From contig NW_025062477.1 in NCBI RefSeq assembly GCF_000002995.4, forward strand, positions 4,622,649 through 4,686,648: a stretch of 64,000 nucleotides of DNA, read 5' to 3'. This document shows, in pieces, positions 26,901 to 39,341 of the stretch (its first letter is position 1; each line of letters starts with the position of its first letter). Made by a program: the position numbers and the translations under genes. The stretch comes from Brugia malayi (lineage: Eukaryota > Nematoda > Chromadorea > Rhabditida > Onchocercidae). The notes beneath the pieces were generated by a model that saw nothing but the letters and a program-made list of their open reading frames with translations, made no database searches and was not told the origin of the DNA.

Positions 26901-28623
26901 TGTATGCACGTAGTATGTAATTTTGAGGGAGAAAATTTCCGATTTTCATTTTGGTTTCAACTAAATTTAATTTATGTTGAATTAACAAAATTTCAGTTAG
27001 ATCCAAATATGGTACTAAATTGGAATGCACGATTACGACTAACAGCAGGTCGCTGTCGTTGCAAACCAAATGGCACAGCCGATATCGAACTTTCCATCAA
27101 AGTTTGTGATACTCCAGGTAGATCACCGTTCATTTTGCTTTTTAAAATATAACAAAACTTGTATTTTACATGCAAAATAAATAATCAGTTGTTTTATCTC
27201 ACTTAATTTTATAATTTTATAACAATTAATTATGGGACATATTGATCAGTATTTTCCTTCTCATATAAGAATAAAAGAGCTTCAAAAAGATATGCAAATG
27301 AAGTAAATTTGATTATAGAACGGCTACGTGATACATTGTTACATGAAATGTGCCATGCTGCAGTTTGGGTCATCGATCATATCCATAAGGGTAGACATGG
27401 ACCGGCATGGAAATACTGGTAATTCATTTGCTGAATAATACTTTAAATATGCTTTGGACTTCATGAATATTCACTAAAATAAGATTTTACTTCTAATTTC
27501 AATTTTTGATGATATTGAAACGAAGTTGAAAAACATGCTACACCGGTTGAGCGTATACATAGGTCCTCAATTTATAGCTTATGTACTGGGAACAAGCTGT
27601 AAATATTACATTTTAAACTGATTAACAAAAAAAAAAAAGAACTTGGTAAAATATGACTTATATCAATATGCTCATGAAAATAGGCTTTGAATAATAATTG
27701 GTGAAACTAAGGATGCATTTGAAAGAAAAAAAAAGATTACTTAATAGTCTTAGTATTATTATAGTATTAGTATTATATTATATGTATTATTGATAATTAG
27801 CTTCACATAATTAATAAAAATATTAGAATGAAGAAAGCATAAAATTTTTATACCAAAGCTGTTTTGGATTCAGTTTATACATATTCAGTGGGTTATTTCT
27901 AAATTTATGATTCACAATTTTTCAGGGTGCATCGATGTCAAAAAGTGTTCCCATCTTTGCCACTTATCGAACGATGTCATAATTATATAATTGATGCCAA
28001 ATATTTATATGTTTGTGATCGTTGTGGACAGACGTTAGTCTTAATTTCTGCAAGTGTTAAAGTGATATTTCAAAGGTTAAAAAAAAAATGCTGATGTTGG
28101 AATAAAGAGAATATATATGAATTCATTATGTATTCCAAATTCTTTCCTTTAAACATTCATTGGTTTGCATTTTACATTGTTATTACTAATATACAAAGAT
28201 ACTGAAAATATCTGATTAAATTTCAGAATCAAACGACATTCAAAATCGCTTGATATTGATCGTAAAATCTGTGGCATTTGCCAGGGACATTTTATCCTAA
28301 GATCGCGTGATGGAAAGGAATTCTTGAGAAGGCGAGCCAATACATTTGCACAGTTTGTAAAAGAAAATTATGGAAAAGAACGAAAACCTGGTGTGAAGCC
28401 TGCAGAAATCATGAAGATTTTATCACTACGCTTCAAAGAAGTTTCTTTTTCTTTTTTTTTAAAAAATATCAACCAATAGCACCACACCCCTTAGAACAGT
28501 AAAATTTCTATTAATAGGAATGAATCAATAGTAATAATTGTTCACTTGTTTCTCATTAATTTTGAAATGTTGCAGCAGAAAGGAATGGCTTCCGAAACAG
28601 GAGAAATTATTACTGTGGAATAA
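23942..28623 (+). CDS. gcna-1: Germ cell nuclear acidic protein (GCNA): SprT metalloprotease with HMG-like tail
   Basis: Exons: 23942-24081, 24387-24538, 24662-24762, 24858-24979, 25378-25460, 25677-25740, 26169-26413, 26520-26590, about 26680-26859, 26997-27117, 27280-27418, 27926-28033, 28227-28440 and 28576-28623. They join in phase into about 595 residues. The first half is Asp/Glu/Ser-rich and disordered (SDSSTDDDNDNDDESDKD; SDEDSDEKFEK). A SprT-like domain follows (FPRIRKELTAKLFDVYRR), with the zinc-protease motif HEMCH at about 448-452 and a further His in GRHGPAWKYW near 466. A zinc ribbon comes next (VCDRCG ... ICGICQG), then an HMG-box-like segment (NTFAQFVKENYGKERKPG). GCNA proteins act in germ-cell nuclei against DNA-protein crosslinks and help genome stability. 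The order of all four parts matches nematode and other non-rodent GCNAs. The acceptor of exon 9 and that at 27278-27279 (AAAAGAG) are unusual, so the linker at 26590-26680 is the least certain. AATAAA at 28622-28627 overlaps the stop. Confidence 0.9.
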
Positions 28624-29113
28624 TAAAGAAAAAATTTCTCTCACTGTTGGCAGTTTTTCCTATTTTTGTTATCAATTTTTCTAATATTTACAATTGAAAT
28701 TTACATTTTGTTAATATGAAAAATTTGGATCTTATGTATACTAATTCGGATCTTGAAAATTTGGGAATTTCAAGATCGTGTAGTTCTCATAACAGTTTAG
28801 GCTAATCTCAAGAAACTGAATGAGAGAAATTATTTCACTTTTTTTATTTGGATTTCTGAAATGGACAGAATAAATTCTACAATCTTCGATATGAGCATTT
28901 CAAAGATATAAATCCTTGTTGTTAAAGCTAACAATATTTACAACTGTTGTTAATTTCATTTGTTTTTTTTTTTTTTTTTTTATTATTATGACTCACAATT
29001 ATTCGGTGAACAGTGCAAATGAAATATTTTAGTAGATACTGATTGTATTTCTTGCGATCTTGCTGTAATCCGTATGAAACATTGGAAAATATCATTTTTA
29101 TAATATTATTAAA
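28624..29113. other. Intergenic DNA between convergent GCNA and MRPL15
   Basis: Both flanking genes end here. It holds a poly-T tract at 28963-28981 and otherwise AT-rich sequence with no exon. Confidence 0.5.
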
Positions 29114-31282
29114 TCATGAATATATGAAATCATTACTTCGCATTGATGTCGATGAAAAAGTAGTAGCATAAGAATGATCGGCAACAAAATTTTCTCTTGC
29201 ATTATCGTCAATTCCATAATATCTTTGAAGAACAGGATGTGTTAGCGCAAAACATTTCTTATCCTTTAGACTAACTATTGAACCAGATGGAATACCAAGA
29301 AATAGTTGATCAGGCCTTTTTTCTTCCCATTGTTCTCGAGCAGGTTTTCTCTCGTATCCCATAATTTGAGCCAAATCCTCCTCCGCTTTGATCAAATCTT
29401 CCGGGTCAGCCAAATAACCACGACGCCGAGGATCAGTGTAAAGTGAAATCAGACTTTCAGGGGGGGCTTTGCGTCGTGGGATAGGTCTTCCTGTAATCAA
29501 GTCTCAGTAAGATCGGATGTCATCTTTTAATGCGGTAATACTAACAATATACTTGAGGTCAAGTAACAAACTTTTTAATTAGGAGAAATAATTTAAGATA
29601 AAGGTGAAATATTGAAATTTGAAACAACGATTCAGAATGATTTAACTGTGAGTACAAACTAGATTTTCTAAAATAAATTAAATCCAAGAGTTGGAAAAAA
29701 TGCAGGCTTTTTTTTTGTACCTGATAAGAACCATTTTTCTGGATCAATAGCTGCTTCTAAAGCCGCCGCATCATAATATGCAACTCTGACTCTACCTCCA
29801 GCTTTTTCCACGGCTGCAATTGCAGTTTCTGAGGCCCACTGTACTTCCAAATTTATAGCAGTGGCAAAACAATCGGCACCCTAAAAAAAGCTAAGTAACC
29901 AGCTTTCTGAAATCAAAACAAATATTTGAACAATTTAATACATGATATTTATTCAAAATGAATATCATAACTCCAATTCACAGTCTAATAATCTTCCAAT
30001 TTGCTCGAACATGTTCATAATTCCCACATGATACTCAATAAATAATTCCTATTATTCAAGCAGAGCAATGGATTTTTTTTCTTCATGAATTACAGACAAC
30101 TTCAAATGTAAAGTAAAATTTAACTTCTAAGAAATATGAAGACAGATGCACTATCACCTGATCTGTCAGCTGTACTCCGAACTGTCTCAATGAAGGTTTA
30201 CAATGATATCTTCGAGTATTGCATAGAGCAGTGATATCGATCAATGATGAAGTATCTAACCAACCCAAATCAATTAGTCGTTGTAACTCAACCAACGATA
30301 ATGGTGGATATTCTCGCCTTAAGCTAAAAAATCATCAAACTTCTATTAAAATTCCCTTTAAAACAAGAAAATTTGCATTTTCGTGTAATAAAAAAAAAAA
30401 AAAAAAAAAGAAGACAGGACAAGAAAGTGAAGATTTTCATGGAAAAGCAACGATACAGAAATATGTCTAAAAAGTTAAGTATAAAATTATCTTGAAAGTA
30501 TATCCCTCAAAGCTATTTAAAGATTTAATTATTCACTTCCAGTTAACTGTATTGCATGAAATATCAGAATGATGTGAAGCCTGAAAAGATAGGAACATTA
30601 AATGATATAACAAAATAATCAGTTGGAAGTAAAGAAATCACGAAATGACCTACTTAATATCACCGTTAAAATGTTCCTCGCCTGGAAAAAGACGTTGCCA
30701 TGGTTGATAGAAATTACCCCAAATCCATCCAAGTGGAGGTTTCGCAGCATGCTGAAGCTCACCGATTGTATGCCCAGCTTGATTGTGCAAGGAAGACTTT
30801 ATTTGACGACGCTTAAATAAACTCGAATATTTGATTAATTAACCATTGCGAAAAAAATTAAATCGAAGTTGCTGCCAATTTCACTCGAATTGCATGCGAG
30901 AAATGCGTCATGCATCATCTTGAAGTAAAAAAAAAAAAGTTGTAATGATATAATATCTTGTAGACGCAATATACAAAGGTATCACAAGAAATCGTCATAA
31001 AAAAACTTTCTCCTTAGCTATAATAAATTAACACAAGATCATTTTTCAATCAAAATTCTAGCAAAAAAAAGAAGCAATTCGTTTAGTAGAAATGATGGAA
31101 AAATGAACTGTTAACTGAATCAAATTCACATTTTACTAATCTCGGGCAACAGTTCATAACAAATCTCATACCTGAGTTCTAGCACCAGGATTATCTCGAA
31201 GATCTTGTCTTTGCAAACGGCTTGCATTTTCCACATAACGCAAAGCACGTTCACGTGCCGATTTAATTACCTTTGAGGCCAT
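29114..31282 (-). CDS. mrpl-15: Mitochondrial large-subunit ribosomal protein L15 (uL15m)
   Basis: Five exons, 31282-31172, 30811-30654, 30323-30158, 29880-29721 and 29490-29114, join in phase into 323 residues. Family landmarks: SARERALRYVENASRL at the N-terminus, NLRREYPPLSLVELQRLIDL, FGVQLTDQGADCFATAINLE, VQWASETAIAAVEKAGGRV, GRPIPRRKAPPESLISLYTD and RRRGYLADPEDLIKAEEDLA. These align in order with animal MRPL15, which binds 23S-type rRNA near the core of the mitochondrial large subunit. The glycine-rich rRNA-binding stretch seen early in bacterial and vertebrate L15 is represented only by HNQAGHTIGELQHAAKPPLG, so this part is divergent. The ATG at 31280-31282 is the first in frame. All introns have GT/AG ends. 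No close operon partner is seen on the same strand; the next gene upstream ends 1.4 kb away. Confidence 0.93.
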
Positions 31283-32718
31283 ATTTTACAAAGTGATCTA
31301 AATAATTCACGCATAACGCAAGCAAACAAGCACATCAATCCATGCATACATTTCGAATTTTCAATATTGGTTATATACCATTCCATGAACTGATCGAGGT
31401 AAGCAAATTTTTTATTAATAATGATATAAGACGCCCTTGAACGTGCAACAATGTTGACATTGATATTAAATATTTCATTGTGAACTATAAATAATTCAAA
31501 AACTGCAAAGGAAGGCTAACTCAAAATATATAATCAGTACAGGATCGTTTACCTTCCATTTAATACAAGAAACCATGAATCAAAAAGCAGTTTGAACTTC
31601 TTAATTTAGAAATTATAACCCATCTTATGAAATCCGGTAATAAGGTGAATCTAATTCCCTCAAACTGTTAATGTGCAGGACAATTTTAAATTAACACTGG
31701 TTTGTAAAAGTTTCCACTTAACTGGTACTATATTCAAACTGCATGAAATGATGAAAATTAAACTCCGAAAAAGACAAAGAACTATATTTTTGAAGTTTTT
31801 AGTAAAATGAATACTAACCAGAGCATCAACACCGAAGTAATTTGTTGCAGCAGTTTACATTGCCATTGCAAGGAATGAATAATAATAATAATTGATAAAA
31901 GTTATTGCAACCACAATAAAATCAAATGCTAACAAATATAGATGAAATTGGAGGGATACTGCATAACAAAATGAATTATGAGTATCATACCGAAAAATAA
32001 TTTTTTTCTTTTTGATTCACCCATGAGTTAGCATTTTATGGAATTTCGTATTACATTAAAGAATAAATTTACAGTTTTTGCTAGCACCTTTCTCAGTAGC
32101 ATGCAAAAACGATATGCAACAGATGCAAATAAATGGATGAAACGCTCTGGAAATAAAAGTTAAAAGATGAAGATAAAAAATTCAAACATGAAGTAAAAGC
32201 CAAAGATGAAAAATTATAGGATTTTGCAGTGATAAGCCTGAAAAATATAAACAATTAATGATATACTTATGTTTTACTCAATAAATTTAAATTATGTAAA
32301 GTTACATTCTATCCAGAATTGAAATTCGCAAAAAGAAAAGTGATATTTTTGATATACCAGCTTGATCTACACGAATGATATATAGTGAGAAGGTTGCAAT
32401 GGAAATAACCATTTTAAAGCTTGAATATTTGAAATACAAAAAAAAGAAACAGGAAAGAAAATTTTTCAAGTATCACTGAAACCGTGAAGCCTGTACAAGT
32501 AAAGAAAATTAAGTGCACAATTGATAAAAAGCTAGAAAAAAGCTTTGAAGATGGACCAAAAATAATCAGACATTTAAAATACTAAATCTAGTTTCATTTA
32601 ATAGAGTGAAAAAATGTATCACTGATAATTCCCCAATAATTTTAACATCTTTTTTTGAAAAGGAGAAATATTGAGCAAGGAAAGAAAACCATAAACTGCA
32701 CAAATCAAAAAAATATTT
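31283..32718. other. Intergenic DNA upstream of MRPL15
   Basis: This separates two minus-strand genes. No exon chain was found in any frame. It is AT-rich and should hold the MRPL15 promoter and the 3' UTR of the membrane glycoprotein gene. Confidence 0.45.
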
Positions 32719-35700
32719 TTACTCAAATACTTGATAAGCAAGACCACTGAAACGTTGTCGCTTCCAAATAAAATACACAATGCCAACACCAAATGCTGCA
32801 CCAAGCAAAAGCATAAAGAAGCCAAGAACAAACATCGAACCACCTGTATAACCACGAAAAGTGGGTAACGGCAACGGCGCCCATACTGATGGGATGATAC
32901 CCAAACTTGCTTTTGAAAGACTGAGCATCTAAAAAAAACCAAAGAAAGAAAAATAATGAAAGAAACATTTTACTTAGGAAAAATTTGGAAGTGTACAGTG
33001 GGACATTCTACTAGCCAATAAATTCATCAAATGAAAAACCAATCAGTCTCATGGATGTCTTTTGTTAAATAAATGAACATTGTCACTCTTCAAAAAACTT
33101 GTATGTTCGTGTACAATATGCTATAAATTAAAATATCTTTACGTAACTTTTTCATTTATATAGAATTTCGTATAAAACAACTATCATTGTGATTATAAAA
33201 GAAGGAAATCCTTACCACCATACGATGACCAATAAAAATAGGGAATTTTATATCCTTTTCCTTCAATGTTGCATTTAGTAGGTTAACAGCTGACTCAGCA
33301 CTTGTCTCATTCTAAAATAACAAAGTTTTTAGAGAGCTTATCAATGAAATTTAACTTGTACCAAAACTCATTATTGGAACTTTTGAAAAAAAAAAAAAAA
33401 AAAACATTGGATAACGAATAAAGAATTATTTTTTAGTTCTTCAAGAATTCCATGACGATAGTGTTGGAACAGCCCAAGAATTTGGATGAGTTAAGAAAAT
33501 GTCTAACTCAAAACAGAAATACATAAATATTTACGGATCTATTCCATGCATTTGCTGGTTTAACACCAGATGCTTCACCAACAACGAAGAATGCAACAAC
33601 GTTCTCTTGAATCTGCTTAAACTGAAATGATGTTGTCTAACTAGCATAAAAACACAATTAGCCATTTGCTCAAGGAAATATCAAGGCTACAAATATGCAC
33701 CTATTTCAAAGAATTAAAATTGGAAAAATCATTTAAAAAAAAAAGTTTAGCTAACGAAGAAATTGGCAATTCGGAGCACAGAAACATTAGCAACATGTGC
33801 TACAGCTTCTCGCAAACCTTCTCGAACTCTTCCAATTCCAAAACTTTCCAAATTTTTCAGCGTCGCTTAAAGAAGTTACCAATACATAAGTAACGATTTC
33901 AGTGTAAAAATAAATGAAAATAATGTTTTCAATCTGATATAAGAAAACCACTCAAAAATTGAGGTTGCTTACTATTCTTGATATTGATATACAGATAACT
34001 GTCTTCAACAAGTTTAAGGCACGGATAAATGGAAAGTGAGGTCTGCAAAATTCCGTCTTCTGAATCATTTTTGAATGAATGAAGACGAATTACCGTTTTC
34101 GTTTTCTTGCCTGATTCGTTCTAAAAAAAAAAAATACATCAGAAATTCCTGACGAATACTTTTAATGACTAAAGTTGTGTAATGCAAATTTTATTAATAA
34201 TTGTACATACAGCCAACGAATGGGATGGAAATTATTTTTAGATAATACACCTCGTTCAAATTTTAATTTCTAAAATACCATATGGTATTGGATTATTGAA
34301 TGAAGAAAAGGTGCCGCAGCTGTTTCCACAACCCAATTTCCCGTCGTGTAAAGCAGTTCAATAACTGTTGAGGTTGTAGTTGAATTACCGACTTTTGTAA
34401 CATAAACATCCAATGGTATATCATCAACTATTCGCTGAAAATTTTTATAAATTCAAACGAAAATTTGTGGAACGAATTTCATTGAAAGAATCCAATATTT
34501 TGGATTGAATTACAAAACGAAGACACAAAATCCTCACTTTTCCCGCATAATAGAATACTGAGTCATTTGAGCTCAAGAATAGTTGCGTTGGTTTCTTCAA
34601 ATCAATTTCTTTCGTTGATGCATTCACCGTTTGTACATCGCCAAAATTTGCATCGATTGCTGAGACAGAACTACAAACATTATTGTCTCCATCTAGCAAA
34701 TACTGAAGTCCTGCAAATCATAAAAAACCTGTTTTATTAATTTATTTATGAATATTAATGTGCTGCATTTAACAAAAAGGTGCAAAACTTTGTACTTCAA
34801 ATCACCAGCCTAATTAATATTAAACTTTATACATTACTATTACTGGCAAGCAGTTGTATTTTTCGAAATCCCGAAAAGTTCGGTTTTCCACTAATTTTCA
34901 TTTAACTCTCAAATTTGAATTCCAACGAAAAAATCGAAATTCTGTCTTTAACTAACGAACCGTATTGGAAATCATGAATAACATGAATGTTGGTGATTCC
35001 TTCGGGAATTGTTGCATTTCCAATGAAAGGCGTAATTTTCCCTGACCGAGCATTTAAATGCATCCAAAATATGCGTTCATTACCATTGTAATACATCTGC
35101 AGAAATATGAATAAACATTGAAAATACAATGTCATTTACTAAATCAAAAAAAACCTGGAGTTGATGCACAATTTGAGAATCCAATTTTTAAGCATTATCA
35201 GAAAAGGAATTTCAGACAGTTAGGAAGAAAATTTTTCTTTGCAACTCTCAAGATTTTTGAAAAACCTAATTCTGAAAAAAAATCAAAGACAACACAATAA
35301 TTTTATAAAAGTTTATTGTAACTTACATCAATGTCGTGAACGACTTTGCCATCAACATCAATATAATCAAAGGACATTTCAAATTTATTCGGGAATATGG
35401 CAGATCTTTTGGTTGCAGGGAAACCGCTGCAGTACAATCCTTCCGGTAGCTGAGAAATTTTTGAAACATTAATATTCTTTTCAGAATTATGACCTTTCAA
35501 ACCTTTCAAACGAACTAATCAGCTTCCAAAAAAGATCATGCTTAAAAAAATCGAAAAGAAAATTTGATAAACTGTAACGGGACATTACTTGCTAGTAAAT
35601 GGAAAATGACAAAAATATTAAGATGAGAGCATAAACAGAATTTTAAAAGAAGCAGCCAAAATGCTCACTTCTGTCTCCAACTGTGCACCAGTTAACATCT

Positions 35701-37267
35701 CAAGTTGTGTAATCTCAAGAGAATCATGCCCAGTTAATATTAAATTAGTATCTGAAACAAAATTATGATAGCATCAATAAGCTGATAAAACTATGTTTAA
35801 AGAGAAAGTATAAAATCAGCAGAAATATTAGAGAATTAAAAAGTCTCAAAGATACAAAAGTTTGAGAATAACAAAAGACATATTTTCAAGAACATACCGT
35901 TAAAAGTAGCCAGCTGCAAAGACAAAATATATGGATTTTTAACGGTTGAGGAGTATGAGTTCTGAGAATGTTCACCTGCATATGCTGCTTCCAACTAAAG
36001 TGCACTCTTTCAAATAATGCGCAAGCAAAGACTTCACTTATTCTTAACATATGTTGCAATAAAAGTTAAACTAAAATATTCGCAATATCATGCTAATGGA
36101 ATCATTATCAGACTTCTCGGGTAACTGGAAATAGAGTTAGTCTTTCACACTGCGTACTATTCAAAAGTTGAAATTAATAGAAGATTTCAACTTACACTAC
36201 CTGTAACGTTCTATTCTTTCTTTTATGACAACCAAGCCATAAAACTGCATCAATTCCACCAACTTCTGTTTTATTCCGCAAATGACCATGGTTGAAATTG
36301 GCGTAAATGATGGATTTTATCAATTCAGCCATTGTTATAATAGTAAAGTTGTAGCTTTCCGCAAGCTGTGGCTGTAAATATATTGCTGGTAGTGCTGTAA
36401 CATTTGGTAAAGCCGCACATGAAGTTTCTGAAAATTAATTTCTGAAAATAAGCTTCTGAAAAAGAAAACAAAAAATTAAAATTTAAAGGAAATAATATTC
36501 GAAACGATATAAATAAAAGAATCATGAAATAAAACAAGTTAAAACCAATCAAGCAAGTTTACTACTGCATGAACGTTCAGAATCTCACCACTCTATATAA
36601 TGACAGATTCTCCAGTCCTACATAAATAGCAGTCTTTTCCAAACACTCTTACTTTTCATTAATCATATTGACTTGATTGATAAACCACCAAATACATCGT
36701 CATAAAAAAGTAAATAAAATTCTTGGAAAAAAAATTTTTCTTTCTATAAAAAAACTATTCTTACCATTATAGGTATAATTGCGGCTTCCCAGAATGAAAT
36801 GAGTTGTGCCAGTGTAACGCGATTCGATCGTAATGTGAGTTTCATTTGCTGTATGCCTTTCGGTAATCAAACTTGTTACATTTGTAAGCCAATTGGTGCG
36901 TCGAACCACTGTCTACAATGCATAAATTCTCGGAAAAAAAAAATAAGATAAATAAACAAGTGGATCAATATAATGCTAAAATATAGCTACATTCCAACTA
37001 TTACTCAGCTGTCGCCTAAAAAAGAACTGCTTTTAACATTTCTTCCCAAGCATCAATCAGTCAAGCAATCAGTTATCAGACTTCAAATATTCAGAAATGA
37101 TATAGCAATATATCCTATATATAACATAAGCTTACCTTATAACTACCATTCAATGCCAAAGTTTTTGGAAGCAAATCCTTACGTGATCCATTTATTTGTT
37201 TTCCACATTTAAATTCGTAGCAATTCACTAACACAGCTGGTAATATCGTAAACCAATACCAAATCAT
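32719..37267 (-). CDS. Type I membrane glycoprotein, unknown role, possible LolA-like ectodomain
   Basis: Fourteen exons join in phase into 641 residues: 37267-37136, 36912-36765, 36427-36201, 35994-35898, 35751-35669, 35449-35327, 35096-34961, 34710-34538, 34434-34279, 34120-33973, 33865-33756, 33621-33535, 33311-33216 and 32928-32719. A signal peptide (MIWYWFTILPAVLVNC) opens the protein. One membrane segment near residues 603-626 (SMFVLGFFMLLLGAAFGVGI) is followed by a short basic tail, KRQRFSGLAYQVFE. The ectodomain has many N-x-S/T sites (NVTALP, NKTE, NATIP, NASTK, NETSAES) and few cysteines. The stretch IHVIHDFQYGLQYLLDGDNN, following an FWMHLNARSG strand, recalls the LolA-like beta-sandwich found in some animal membrane proteins; this is a weak resemblance. 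I do not recognise a named homologue. Gene structure is well supported because every junction keeps phase; function is open. Confidence 0.8.
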
Positions 37268-38603
37268 AACTGCTAAGAAAAAAGTAAGTACTGGGTAAAA
37301 ATTTACAAAGAGTATAGCAAATAAATCATATCATTTCCAATAATGATTGGAATATATTTAAAAAAGCATAGAAACAATTATTAGAATATATTAAACTATG
37401 ATGGAAAGGTAGATAATAAGCTAATAGTCCAGGAACGTGAACAGACTACACTGATAGTTAGGTGTTATTTAAAATCAGTGGAAACAAAGGATATAATAAG
37501 TAAACCTAAGTCATTTAAATAATAAATTACAATGAAATTATGTATATTATATATCTAAAATCATTTTTTTTCATATAAAAATTTGCATCAAAATTTCCGA
37601 ACGTCAAACAATGAAATTTACTTTTTTATTTTTTTCGATGTAATAAGTCAAAACAATATTATGCCTGTTTTGCAGGAATATAGCTATTCTAACCGCAAGC
37701 GTACCCACCGAGAATATTGTCATCCTCCCAGAGCATTGGCATTGAGCCAATGATAGCAGTACACTGTGATTCAAATTATCATTCCTGCTTATCATGCTTG
37801 TGTCACAGTAGTCTTGAGTAAATATGCTTCTAACCTTTGACCCTAGTTGGGATATGTACGTATATATATGCAGTAAATAAGTATATGAATTGAAATCTTA
37901 CCAAATTCTATTGTATTGTAAACCTATGCGTGTCAATTGTGTCTGATAACGTGTAGTGATAGTATGATGCTATTTATTATCATATGACATTTACTTATAA
38001 TGCATACATTTTATATGATGCACTTTTTAGCTCTAGGAAAACGACTGACGAAAAGTGAAATTTGTAATGTTGAAATTGTATTATTTATTATTTCTCTTTC
38101 TTTTTCACTTCTCCAACTTCTAGTTACTACTTTTTATCCCTACTATTTGTCACTCTTTTCATTTTTGTATAACTTTCGTTTAGAAAACTATTCAATTCTA
38201 AAATAATTAATTTGACTAAAATAACATACAAAAAAGTTGTAAGAATTCATGATGGATTTTTGGAATATATGTTACATGTTCTGAAATTTTCATGGTATTC
38301 CCTCTTATTTTATATTCTTCACAAATTGTAGTAAAATAGATATCCTTTACAGTATTTCAAGAAGGTAATCACATTCGTTCTGAACTATTCAACAGATGAG
38401 ATTTTATGTGTTCGTGAATCCTTAACGGATCACAACTTCTATTTTGAAATTTTCGATTTTGTTAAATTTCTTGTTACAGTTAATGAAGGTAAGTTATTTT
38501 CGACGAAAATAATTGCGGAATATATAAATTCTGAAATTTTGACATTTCATGAAATTGGCAAATAAATTTTTATTTTAAATCATTTATTTGCATTTAGCTT
38601 TCA

Positions 38604-38875
38604 GTACTAATACTACTATTACCATTATTACTACCATTATTATTGTTGTTATTGTTTTATTATTATTACCATTTTTATTAGGATTATTATTATTCCCATT
38701 ATTTTATTATTATTATCATCATTATTACTGTTATTTATTGTTGCTATTCATTATTATATCATTATTACTTTTGTTTCCGTTATTATTACTATTATTGTTA
38801 AAATGTTCTTCGTTACTATTATTATTACAATTATTTTTATTGCTGTTATTTTTATCCTTATTATCAGTTTTCAGC
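38604..38875. repeat. Imperfect (TTA)n trinucleotide repeat
   Basis: About 270 bp of TAT/TTA triplets interspersed with ACT, CCA and GTT variants. Every frame on the plus strand stays open over most of it and gives poly-Leu/Ile/Tyr, which is not a protein signal. Confidence 0.9.
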
Positions 38876-39138
38876 TTCTTCTTTCACATTAGTATTTCAT
38901 TAGAATAATGCCAGCAAGCCTTTCAGCAATAGGAAAATCAGGATGGGATGGAATCTGGATAGTATACCAACTGCTTTTGTCGATGGAGTAATATCAATTA
39001 TAATCTTTTTGAACTCCTGGAAAATTTGAGTTCGATTAAAAAATTTGATTAAATATAGAATATTTTAATCAATCAATATTTGTGGACTGGTTTTAGTCGT
39101 TTTTACTTTCATTACTTGTAATGAACTGTTTCTGTATT

Positions 39139-39147
39139 CTTATTATT

Positions 39148-39180
<33 letters not shown>

Positions 39181-39270
39181 ATATTATCATTGTTATTATT
39201 ATTATTAGTATTATTATCATTAATACCATTATTATTGTCATTACTATTATTATCATTATTAATTTCATAT
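39139..39270. repeat. Imperfect (TTA)n trinucleotide repeat, second array
   Basis: About 130 bp of TTATTATTATCATTA-type sequence, 260 bp after the first array. The two arrays use the same variant triplets (ATC, GTT, ATT), so they may be one old array split by 260 bp of unrelated sequence. Confidence 0.9.
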
Positions 39271-39341
39271 CATTTATGTGAAGCTTTCATAGTTTTACAG
39301 TTAATCAATTAGGGTAAATTTGAAACGAAGAATAAAAATTT

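Larger units (their letters stand above)
37268..39341. other. Intergenic DNA with two TTA-repeat arrays
   Basis: This lies between two minus-strand genes. It holds two long (TTA)n-type arrays at about 38604-38875 and 39139-39270, whose long leucine-rich open frames are artefacts of the repeat. No exon chain was seen. Confidence 0.55.

Noticed and set aside
38588..39312. Leucine-rich hydrophobic open frames
   Set aside because: Produced by (TTA)n repeats; no splice structure or start context supports a gene.
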